Assembly (NCBI RefSeq): GCF_000002425.4
Contig: NC_037273.1
Coordinates: 11,374,639 to 11,438,638, forward strand
DNA from: Physcomitrium patens
Lineage: Eukaryota; Streptophyta; Bryopsida; Funariales; Funariaceae
Reading direction: 5' to 3'
DNA: 64,000 bases
Below are positions 54,894-64,000 of this stretch, piece by piece. The stretch's first letter is position 1; the number at the start of each line of letters is the position of its first letter. Under the pieces are notes generated by a model. The model had not been told where the DNA came from. It did no database searches and saw nothing but the letters and a program-made list of their open reading frames with translations. The position numbers and the translations under genes are program-made.

Positions 54894-57043
54894 ATTATTA
54901 TAATATAAAAGATCTTAGTTCAAAGTATTAGAATAAATTATCTTAGAAATATAGTTAATAGTCAAAAGGGTAGTAAACTAAAAAGTATCAATATTAGCTT
55001 TTACAAAATGGTCTTCCATGTACTTTGTTGGACTATAAATAAGATAAAATAAAATAGATTAAAAAAATAAAAAATATAAGCATTTATAGGAAGAAATTAG
55101 GAGTTGATTTTAACAAAAATTAACTCAAAGGAGATAAAATTTGATATCTGAAGAGGGCCAGCTATCAACCTAAGTCGAAAGCAGACTATGAAGCACAAGA
55201 CCAAGTACTTACGGCAACTCGAGGGTTCTTTTACAGATTAAAGACTAGAATTTGAGAGCAAACTAAATAAGGTTTTTATGAGCATTATTTTTGTGTGATT
55301 TGAATTTGTAATGACTTTATAAAAGCTTTACAAAGTCAAGTTTGTTTTTAGACAACTTGAATTTTTGTGAAATAAAATAGGATTGTTGTTTTGGATAATT
55401 TCAAGAGTTTTGTAATAGATTTATGGATGAAATTTTGTGAATTAATGGTTATAACTGTGCTTAATATGTATTGTGAATTTTAGCTAGATCTAATGGTTGA
55501 ATTGAGAATTATTGAGGTTTAAGTGGGTCAAGATCTGAGAAAGTAGAATTTTAGGTCCAGTGAGGGTTTTAAGATTTCTTACAATCCTTGTTGGATTGGA
55601 GTAGAAGTTATATGTTTGAATAGTAGACTTATTTTTCTTCATATATAAGAATTTTGAGATTGATTAAATGGTTTGATAAGAAAAAATTGGTACTGGAAAT
55701 TCTATATTTAGATTGAAGAAGAAGACCAACCCACATCCAAGCACATTATTGTGATTATCATCTATTTGAAGTTAAGAATATTATCTTGCTCAAAAATTTT
55801 GAGCTCAATCCAACAATTGGATTGGAAGAAATTGAGTGCTAAAGTTCTATAAATTTGAAAGAAATTGGTTATTGCTATTGAATATTAGTTATTGCTACTA
55901 GATATTGATTATTGCTATTGGATATTGGTTATTGTCAGTGGATATTGGTTATTGCTACTAAATATTGATTATTGCTATTGGATATTAGTTATTACTATTG
56001 GATATTGGTTATTGCTACTAGATATTAGTTTTTGCTATTGGATATTGGTTATTGCTATTGGATAGTGGTTATTGCTATTGGATAGTGGTTATTGCTATTG
56101 GATATTGGTTTTTGCTATTGGATTTTGGTTATTGCTATTGGATAGTGGTTATTGCTACTGGATATTGATTTTTGCTACTAAATATTGGTTATTGCTACTA
56201 GATATTGATTATTGCTACTAGATATTGATTATTGCTACTAGATATTGGTTTTTGCTACTGAAAATTGATTATTGCTATTGGATATTGGTTATTGCTACTA
56301 GATATTGGTTATGCTATTGAAAATTGATTATTGCTATTGGATATTGGTTATTGCTACTAGATATTGGTTTTTGCAACTCGAAATTGATTATTGCTATTGA
56401 ATATTGGTTATTGCTATTGGATATTGATTTTTGCTACTAAATATTGGTTATTGCTACTAGATATTGATTATTGCTACTAGATATTGATTATTGCTACTAG
56501 ATATTGGTTTTTGCTATTGAAAATTGATTATTGCTATTAGATATTGGTTATTGCTACTAGATATTGGTTTTTGCTATTGAAAATTGATTATTGCTATTGG
56601 ATATTGGTTATTGCTACTAGATATTGGTTTTTGCAACTCGAAAATGATTATTGCTATTGAATATTGGTTATTGCTACTGGATATTGATTTATACTATTGA
56701 ATATTGGTTTTTGCTATTAGATAGTAGTTATTGCTATTGGATATTAGTTGTTGCTATTGGATATTCGTTGTTTCTATTGAAAATTGGTTATTGCTATTAG
56801 ATATTGGTTTTTGCTATTAAATATTTGTTATTGCTATTGGATATTGATTATTGATATGTGTTTTTGATTATCGCTACTAGTTATTGGTTACTATTACTTG
56901 CTATTGGCTAGTGAAATTTGTTATTGATCATTATTATTGATTATTGATTGCTGCTACTGATTATTTTTTGTTGCAATTTTTCTTTTATCTTCTACAGCCA
57001 AGTGCCTGGTACATTCTTGAGCTAAACGCCATGTAATATGACA
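54894..57043 (+). repeat. A1 3' LTR, remainder after T1
   Basis: Continues the LTR broken at 33832. It carries the family A blocks (the CAAGTACTTACGGCAACTC region, GTGGGTCAAGATCTGAGAAAG, then a long 20-bp minisatellite) and ends CCATGTAATATGACA at 57043. With the first 46 bp it makes a ~2.2 kb LTR, the longest of the family here, because of the minisatellite. Confidence 0.8.
55861..56970 (+). repeat. 20-bp minisatellite (~55 units) with higher-order repeat
   Basis: Unit GATATTGGTTATTGCTATTG with A/G and CTACTA variants. A 13-unit block recurs: GATATTGATTTTTGCTACTAA at 56161 and 56420, and the rare variant TTGCAACTCG at 56371 and 56631, offsets of 259-260 bp. It sits where other LTRs of the family have telomere-like or CCAATATGAGACC repeats. 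No spacers or leader: not CRISPR. Confidence 0.92.
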
Positions 57044-57074
57044 GTGGAGGATATACAAGTTCAAAAGGGGTGGA
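57044..57074 (+). mobile_element. 31-bp internal remnant between two family A LTRs
   Basis: GTGGAGGATATACAAGTTC then AAAAGGGGTGGA. It matches the last bases of P1's interior (GGAGGATGCACAGGTC then AGAGGGGGTGGA), including the polypurine tract. The start GTGG could be the first bases of the primer-site region, so all else was deleted between short matches. Confidence 0.75.
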
Positions 57075-58638
57075 TGTCGTGTTGTAACACAACTATATGG
57101 TAAAAAATGATAATATGGATCTTATTATAAAAGAGCCAAGTTAAAAGATAAACTAAAAAAATATGGATAAAAGATAGGAAGGTAATAAAAATTTTAATAG
57201 CAGTATTATCTTTTTTAAAAAGTGACTTGTACTTACTTTGTAGGACCATAAATAAGGCAAAATAAGATAGATTGGAAAAATAAAATAATTTCAATGTATT
57301 TAGGAGGAAGCTAAGAATAAATTCTAGCAAAAAATACCTAAAAAACCTAGATATTGATACTTAAAGAGTGCCGGTTATAAACCAGGGTAGAAATCAGACC
57401 CTTGAGGCACAAAACCAAGCCTTGATAATGATTCTGAGGTTCTTTTGTAGATTAGAGAGTGGGATTTGATAACAAACTAGATATGGTTTCTATGAGCATT
57501 AGTTTTGGAGGATTTAGATTCATTATGATTTTGTAAGGGCTTTATAAAGTCAAGTTTTTTTTATATAACTTGGATTTTTGTGACTAAAATAGGGTTAATA
57601 TTTCGGACAATTTTTAGAGTTTTGTAACAAATCTACAAGTGAAATTTTGTGAATTAATGGTTACAGTTGTATTTAATATTTATTATGAATTTTAGCTTGA
57701 CTAATGGTTGAAGTGAGGATTATTGAGGTTTAAGTCGATTAAGATCTCAAAAAAAGAAATTTAGGTCTAATGAGAGTTTTTAAGATTTCTTGCAATTTAC
57801 TAGTTAGATAGGAGTAAAATTTATTAGTAAAGATAGTAGATTTGTTTTCCTATGTATATGAAAATTTCGAAATAAATCAAATTGTGAAAAAGAAGAGATA
57901 TTGGCTTTGGAAGATTGGCATCAAAGTTGGTCAAAGAAGATGGCCAATATCCAAGCTTACTTTTGAGGTTATCATCTATATGATAATTTTGATCATTTTC
58001 AAATTTTTTGTCCTTGTTGTCATCTTAATTTTTAAGAAGTTTTAAAATTTTGAGTTAAAATCAATGGTTCATTCATTAGTTATTAAAATTAAAATCTATT
58101 ATAGGAATTAATAGGATTTGATTTAGGATTTGATTAGGATTTGATTTAGAATTAGGATTTGGTTAGGATTTGATTAAAGATTTAGGATTTGATTAGAGTT
58201 TGATTTAGGGTTTGGAATTGATTTAGGATTAGGATTTTGTTAGGAGTTATTTTAGAGTTTAAAATTTGGTTAGGATTTGATTTAGGATTTAAAGTTTTAT
58301 TAGGATTTATTTAGGATTTAAGATATAATTAATTTTTGGCCTAAAGTTTGAATGAAGTCCAATAGGATTTTAATTAGAATTAAATTAAGATTGAATTGAA
58401 ATATATTTGAAATATATTTGTGATCATTTAAATATTTCTTTAAGATTTCTTATTATTTCTTTGTAATTCTTTTGAGGTTTCTTTGAATTTGATTAAAACT
58501 TACTTAGCATTGTTATAGTATAATTAAACTTTATTTAGTATTCTATTAGAGTTAGGATTTTTTTGTTATAATTTCCATTCTACCTTCCACATTTAGGTAC
58601 TCGGAGTATTTTCAAACAAGACTTCATGAATAATGACA
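57075..58638 (+). repeat. Third family A LTR of the A1 array
   Basis: 1564 bp, TGTCGTGTTGTAACACAAC to CATGAATAATGACA. It has the TTTAGGATTTGATT tract at ~58100-58330. The right flank ATGT (58639-58642) pairs with ACAT before A1's 5' LTR, so this LTR is the outer right edge of the A1 insertion. Confidence 0.85.
58100..58330 (+). repeat. Degenerate telomere-like tract in the third A1 LTR
   Basis: Irregular TTTAGGATTTGATTAGG units, the plus-strand version of the tracts in S1 and S4. Confidence 0.8.
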
Positions 58639-58642
58639 ATGT

Positions 58643-59690
58643 ATTGACTAAGAAAATAACAAGGATTATCAAACATCCTTTCAAGATGTTCTTATCTTAT
58701 ATCAAAAGAAAGAGATTCATCTTTTGATCAACAAAGAATGATTCTCTTGAAACTAGAGTATTTTCATCTTTAAGTAATGAAATCAACATTGATTATTGAT
58801 TCAACCATTATAAAACAAATCCAATCAAGTATATCTTCTGATCCTCTTGTTCACAATATCAAGAATCCTTCTTCTAAATCCCAAGATATTTCTAAGTTTG
58901 AATTCAAAAACAACCTATTCTATTTTGAAGGTCGATTATATGTTCCAAAAAGAGAAGCATAATTACGTGGTTTTCAAGCATGTCATGTCTTTCCAATAGT
59001 AGGACATTTTAGATACAATAAGACTTTGGAGCTTAAATCTAGTGATTTTTAATGGTCACAAATATGAAAGGATGTAAAAGACTTTTTTCAATCATAATAT
59101 GTTTGTTTATGATCAAAAACTCCTCGTCATCAACCTTGCGGACTTCTTCAACCATTATCCATTCAAGAACAACCATGGTCTTTTGTTTCTATGGATTTCA
59201 TCACAAACCTTCAAATCTCAAGTTCTTATGACTCTATATTTATGATAGTAGATCATTTTACCAAGATGTCACATTTTGTACTATATACAAAATCTATCAC
59301 AAGTGAAGAAATAGCTAAATTCTTTCTTACTAATATCTATTGTTATCATGGATTACTCAAGGATATTATATCAAATAGGAGACTTTAGTTTGTATCAAGA
59401 TTTGAAGAATTATTTTCAAGATTCTAAAAAAAGATATAAAAATATCTTTGGCATTCCATCCTCAGATTGATATACAAACAAAGTGGGTTGATCAAGTTTT
59501 AGAGTAGTATTTAAGATGTACTATCAACTTCCAACAAGATGATTGAACAATTTTTTTTCGATTAACAAAGTTTACTTATAATAATATGATACATTCTTCT
59601 ACAAAATAAATACCTTTCTTTATCAATTATACTTAACATCCATGACTTGATACTTTTGACTTGATACTTTCATTGATAATATCCATCCAA
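58643..59690 (+). pseudogene. pol: C2 RNase H end and integrase, broken
   Basis: Continues the RNase H broken at 30907 (QGLSNILSRCSYL), then a linker open at 58777-58962 and the integrase zinc finger (decayed). The core is open from 59191: SMDFITNLQISSSYDS, and SNRR where DRG is expected, so the second Asp is Asn. Stops increase after 59390. Near 59655 the reading jumps from the integrase core end to the last codons of the chromodomain (ATCCATCCAAATCAAGATG against C1 ATCCATCAAAATCAAG), so the GPF module and chromodomain were deleted. Confidence 0.8.
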
Positions 59691-59853
59691 ATCAAGATGA
59701 AGTCCTTTTCTATAAAATAAAACCAGATCTAGGGAAGATAATATTCTACTTTCAATTCTTATTTGTAGTTTTTATGTATTTGTGAAGCCAAAGAAATAGA
59801 GAACCAACAACCAATGGATTTGACTGAAGAGCCTTCATTTTTTGACCTACCAA
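59691..59853 (+). other. C2 3' untranslated region, cut by C4
   Basis: Matches C1 22940-23085 (AGAACCAACAACCAATGGATTTGACTG against C1 AGAACCAATAAGTAGTGG...). It stops at ACCAAA, where the C4 LTR begins; about 370 bp and the C2 polypurine tract lie beyond the window or are lost. Confidence 0.65.
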
Positions 59854-59862
59854 ATGTCACAA

Positions 59863-61646
59863 AGTCATAATACATGAAGTCTTACTTGAGAATGCTCCAT
59901 GCTTCTGGCTGTGGAAAGAAGAATGGAAATTACAATAACAAAATCCTAATTCTAATAGAATATTAATAATGCTCTAATTATACTAAAATAATCCTAAATA
60001 AGCTTAATCAAATTCAAAAAAACCTCAAAGAAATTTTAAACAAACAATAAGAATTCTTACAAAAATATTAGAAGGATCACAAATATCACTCAAATACATT
60101 TCAATTCAATCTTAATTTAATTCTAGTTAAAATCCTATTGAACTTTATTCAAAATTTAGGCCAAAACTAATTGAATCTTAAATCCTAATAAAATCCTAGA
60201 TCCTAAATCAAACCCTAAACAAACCTTAAATCAAATTCCAACCAAATTCTAAACCAAATCCTAATCAAATCCTAAATCAAACCCTAAACCTTAAATCAAA
60301 TCTTAACCAAATTCTAATCCAAATCCTAAATCCTGAATCAAATTCTAATCCAAAATCTAAATAAAACCCTAACTAAATCATAAATCAAACCCTAAATCAA
60401 ACCCTAAATAAACCTTAAACCAAACCCCAATCAAATCTTAAACCAAACCCTAACCAAATCTTAATCAAATCCTAATACAAACCCTAAATCCTAAATCAAA
60501 TCCTAATCAAATTCTAAATCCTAAATCAAATTCTAATCAAACTCTAAATCCTAATCCAAATTCTAAACCCTAAATCAAACTCTAACCAAACCCTAAACCA
60601 AACCCTAGTAATTCCTACAATAGATTTAAACCTCAATAACTAATGAATAAACCGTCGATTTTAACTCAAATTTTTCATACTTCTTAAAAATTAAGTTAAA
60701 AAAAATCACAAAAAAATTGAAAAGGATCGGAGTTACCAAATTGATGATAACATCAAAAATATGCTCGGGTATTGGCTGGCCTCCTTCTCCAATCCTGATG
60801 CCAATCTCCCAGAGCCAATATCTCTCCTTTGCACTATTTGATTGATTTCAAAATTCTCATACACATAGGAAAATAAGTCTAATATCCTCTCACATAAGAT
60901 TTACTCCAATCCAAGTAGTAAATTGAAAAAAAACTTAAAAACCCACATTGGACTTAAAATTCTACTTTCTGAGATCTTGACTCACTTAAACCTCAATATT
61001 CTTCAATTCAACTGTTAGATCGTGCTCAAATTCACAACACATATTGAACACAACTATAACCATAAACCCACAAAATTTCATCCATAGATCTGCTACAAAA
61101 CTTTCGAAATCATCCAAAATATAAACCCTATTTTATTTCATAAAATCTAAGTCATCTGAAACAAACCTTGACTTTGCAAAGCTCTTACAAAGTCATAACA
61201 ACTCCAAATCACCCGAAATCAACACCTATAGAAATCTTATTCAATCTGCTATCAAATACCATTCTCCGATCTACCAAAGAATCTTGGAGTCGTCGTCGAG
61301 ACTCAGTTTTGTGCCTTAGGGTCTAATTTTGACCGTGGTTCATAATTGGCCCTCTCATGGTATCAACATCTAGTTTTTTTTTAAGTAATTTTAACTAGAA
61401 TTACTCTTAACTTCCTCCTAAAGATGTTTATATCATTTATTTTTCCAATCTACCTTATTTTGCCTTATTATTGGCTCTACAAAGTAAGTAGAAGGTATTT
61501 TTTTTAAAAGGGCAGCATTACTACTAAAAGTTTTACTACCTTCCTATCTTTTATCCATATTTTTCTACCTTTTATTTTAACTTGAATCTTCTATAATAAG
61601 ATCCATATTTTCATCTTTCAACATATAGTCGTAATACAACATGACA
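59863..61646 (-). repeat. S4: solo LTR of family A in the C4 LTR
   Basis: Plus-strand start AGTCATAATACATG (first base changed), end CAACATGACA. The flanks are ACAA on the left and ACGG on the right; the C LTR consensus start (TGTCA-C/T-GGACATA in C1) shows ACGG at the site, so the left copy decayed by two G-to-A changes. It carries the telomere-like tract at 60180-60610. Confidence 0.75.
60180..60615 (-). repeat. Degenerate telomere-like tract inside S4
   Basis: About 430 bp of CCTAAATC, AAACCCTAA and CCAAATCCTAA units on the plus strand, twice as long as in S1. Confidence 0.8.
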
Positions 61647-61650
61647 ACGG

Positions 61651-62196
61651 ACGTATGTATATAAGCTAGTAATTACATATATAAATAGGTAGAAATAAAT
61701 AAAAGTAGATAAAAGTAAGTTAATTCTATAATATTTGCTATATAAGCTTCTTAGAAGCTTTAGAGACGTTGCTTTGACTTTATAGGTATCTTTAATTGAC
61801 TTTTTGGATTAGAAACATAGTCAACAAGTTAGCCATGTGCCACACATGTTGTTAGCTTGAAGACCAAGCTAACTATGTGGCCTATTTGAAGAAAAACTTG
61901 CCTTGTAAGTCAAAGCATGTATCCTACAAACTCAATACATATTGGAGGTCCTATAGAACATCGCCATATAGTCCTTAGTTTGATAGTATATGTAGAGACA
62001 AGAGTGAAACCCTCTTCATTCTTATCAACTTCTTTCTTGCTTTTAGTATAGTTTCAAAGGTCTCTAGTTTTCTTGTCTTTTGGCAATAGCCATTCTAATT
62101 TCTTTTTTAATATATATATTGAGTTATTTCTATTTTTTCATCTTTCTTTGAGAGAAAACTCATTTTTTTTTTTTTATCAAGTTCTTATCCTTGAAA
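61651..62196 (+). repeat. C4 5' LTR after S4
   Basis: ACGTATGTATATAAGCTAG onward follows the C1 LTR to about CCTTGAAA near 62196. Confidence 0.8.
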
Positions 62197-62216
62197 AATT
62201 GACAAGAGTATATTTA

Positions 62217-62234
62217 TAATATCAGTGCTTTGTC
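62217..62234 (+). promoter_or_regulatory. C4 primer-binding site (tRNA-iMet type)
   Basis: TAATATCAGTGCTTTGTC, two or three changes from TGGTATCAGAGC. Confidence 0.6.
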
Positions 62235-62408
62235 TAATCTTGATTAAGAGTAGATTAATCCTTTCTCTTGATAAGACATAAGTGTATTAGAAGTTGCGGA
62301 TTACCCTCTTCTAAACTGATATTGTCCTTAATATTTTTTTTATTCTCAAGTCATCTCTTCTATTTATCTTGAGCAATATTAGACATCTTCTCTTTTTTAA
62401 GTGTTATC

Positions 62409-63410
62409 ATGGCAGAACTTACTGAAATGAAGAGTGCATTGGCACAATTGTAAGAGCAATTGAGGAAATGAATGCTTATGATGCATCAACTCAATTTACC
62501 ATGATAAGGAGCAATAAGATTGGTAAGAAGTAAAGATATAGAAATGATTGGAGCTGCTTCAACATCTACACCAAATCATGTTCCTTCTCCTATAGTAGAC
62601 TGTCCTTCCAATGTTTGAAAACCAAGAATTACCCTATCCAAGAAGTTTGATGGTACGAGATCCAAGTTTTGAGGATTTATCAATCAAGTACAACTTGTGG
62701 TTGAACTTCAATCCCAAAGCTATCCAACTCTAGGATCGCAAGTTAGATTCATTGGTACGCTTCTTTCAACTTCAAGATTATCATAGTTTTTATCTTTACT
62801 TATATAATAAGATCCAATATTGAATAATCTGGAGGCTTCTTTGGAAGAGTTTTGATCCATGTATGGAAAATATGATACAATTTATATTGCAACTAATAAG
62901 ATTCATATTCTACGAGAAGACAATCGATAAGTAACGTTGTACACTTCACAATTTTGACAACTTGTAACTGATATCAAGTGATATGATGCTATGCTTATTA
63001 GCCAATTTCTCTACAGATTACAATACGAGATAAAAAAATTAATGGTCAACTTACCTGATCCTCAAACATTGAGTCAAACAATTGACTTTGTTGTGAAGTG
63101 CGACAATCATCTTTTTGAATTTTGATCTGAGAACCGTACAAGTAAACCTTAATATTACTATAATTCAATGGCAATACCAACATCTCTTCAATACATACAT
63201 TCAGAAGTAGAGGATATGCAAATTGATGTGGTACGTTTCCAACTTCTTACTAAATAAGAAAAGACTCATTATCGTCAGGAAGGATTGTGCTTATATTGTA
63301 GAGAATTTAAGCACACTGCTCAACATTGCCCAAAGAAGCAACGTAACCACAAAATAAAGAGTACAGCAATCAAAAAAGATAATATGTTGAAAAACGAATT
63401 TGACCAATAA
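62409..63410 (+). pseudogene. gag: C4 gag, broken
   Basis: ATG at 62409 (MAELTEMKSALAQL), a Met/Gln-rich coiled-coil start longer than in C1. Then TPNHVPSP and LSKKFDGTRSKF, the capsid helices (QVQLVVELQSQSYP), DPQTLSQTIDFVVKC, and the best-kept zinc knuckle of the family, CLYCREFKHTAQHC (C-x2-C-x4-H-x4-C, near 63290-63331). Stops interrupt it at about ten places. Confidence 0.82.
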
Positions 63411-63811
63411 GAATCGTGTCGCTGAAATCTTATACAATGTATAGTGAAGGTCCTATTCTCTCCTTAAAATCCTCTCTATGTTTTACAATAAATGTTATTC
63501 TAGGACCTAAACATCACAAAGCCTCTGCCTTGTTAGATTTACGAGCCTCAGCATATTTCTAAGATGAAGAATTTACTAAAATACATAGCATATTTTTAGT
63601 AAAGAAAATTAAACCTATTCATGTAGAAGTCATAGATGGTCGTTCATTATCTTCAAGAGATGTTACTCATGAAATCCTTCCTATAGAAGTAGCAACTAAT
63701 GGTCATAGTAGTTTTGTAATATTTAATATCATTAGATCTCCCTCTTATCCAATCATTTTAGATTTATCATGGCTAAAAAAATATAATCCTTAAATAGATT
63801 GGACTTCTCGT
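63411..63811 (+). pseudogene. pro: C4 protease, broken and cut
   Basis: The active site reads LLDLRASAYF (DSGAS expected). The body follows C1 (IHVEVIDGRSLSS, VTHEILPIEV, HSSFVIFNII, ILDLSW) and stops at IDWTSR, where C2 continues TLDFSKS. Confidence 0.75.
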
Positions 63812-64000
63812 TGTTAAAATAGAGAGAGTTTATCTCAAAAAAATGTTGAGCTTCTAGCTATCATTAGTTATTCAATCAAGCTTAAAAATAAAAGAAGCCC
63901 TTATTTTATATATAAATTTTCCCTTTTTGAGTAGTTACACCAACTATACAATCCTCAAGTAACCCACAACTTCCAAAATATGATAAAATCTTCTAAAACC
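63812..64000 (+). repeat. Probable start of a copia-type LTR
   Basis: The protease reading of C4 ends at CTCGT and is followed by TGTTAAAATAGAGAGAG, a TG start like many plant copia LTRs. The right end is outside the window, so neither terminus nor duplication can be checked. Confidence 0.4.

Larger units (their letters stand above)
59854..63811 (+). mobile_element. C4: chromovirus (family C), 5' part
   Basis: Its 5' LTR starts TGTCACAA at 59854, is split by S4 after eight or nine bases, and resumes at 61651. Primer site, gag and protease follow. At 63811 the protease reading stops at a new TG-starting sequence. It inserted into the C2 3' untranslated region; the right end is outside the window. 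Confidence 0.7.

Noticed and set aside
55861..56970. Repeat array that could be taken for CRISPR
   Set aside because: Units are contiguous 20-mers without spacers, lie inside an LTR, and the locus is eukaryotic.
59854..61660. C4 as the 3' LTR of C2
   Set aside because: No polypurine tract precedes 59854, ~370 bp of C2's 3' region are missing there, and a primer site and gag follow, so a separate C insertion fits better; not fully excluded.

Overview
The window looks like intergenic DNA from the nuclear genome of a land plant, very AT-rich and built almost entirely of nested, decayed LTR retrotransposons. I found no host gene, tRNA, rRNA, CRISPR array or bacterial-type operon. The plant assignment rests on primer-binding sites that match plant tRNA-Asp, tRNA-Trp and tRNA-iMet 3' ends, on plant-type Ty3/gypsy and copia proteins, and on degenerate TTTAGGG-like tracts. 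The species cannot be told. A large repeat-rich genome such as a gymnosperm or fern is a guess.

Four groups of element are named here. Family A (copies A1, A3, E1, M1, M2, P1 and solo LTRs S1-S4) is Ty3-like, has LTRs with TGTCGTG...TACGACA ends and a tRNA-Trp primer site, and makes 4-bp target duplications. Family C (C1-C4 and a solo LTR) is a chromodomain Ty3 element (chromovirus) with ~560-bp LTRs, a tRNA-iMet primer site and 5-bp duplications. Family T (T0, T1) is a Tat/Athila-like Ty3 element with 764-bp LTRs, a tRNA-Asp primer site and a 5-bp duplication. Copia remnants are also present.

Layout. 1-2800: 3' end of T0, its LTR split by solo LTR S1. 2800-5470: unassigned AT-rich DNA with a 178-bp tandem repeat. 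5470-10400: minus-strand Ty3 gag and a minus-strand copia element split by a solo C LTR. 10400-12840: AT-rich, microsatellites only. 12841-27352: element E1 (family A), with LTR remnants A3/C3 in its 5' LTR and element C1 in its gag; C1 itself carries solo LTRs S2 and S3. 27353-59853: element C2, split by A1 (30908-58638), which is split by T1 (33833-54893), which contains M2, which in turn holds M1 and P1. 59854-63811: element C4, with S4 in its LTR. 63812-64000: the likely start of a copia-type LTR.

The youngest layers (M1 and P1 at 35.2-51.0 kb) keep long open gag frames and clean LTR ends. The older layers are full of stops, mostly of the kind that C-to-T decay makes. The main biological signal is that family A insertions, dated by nesting and checked against uninterrupted copies of the target, repeatedly hit NCG(T/G) sites with a 4-bp duplication.
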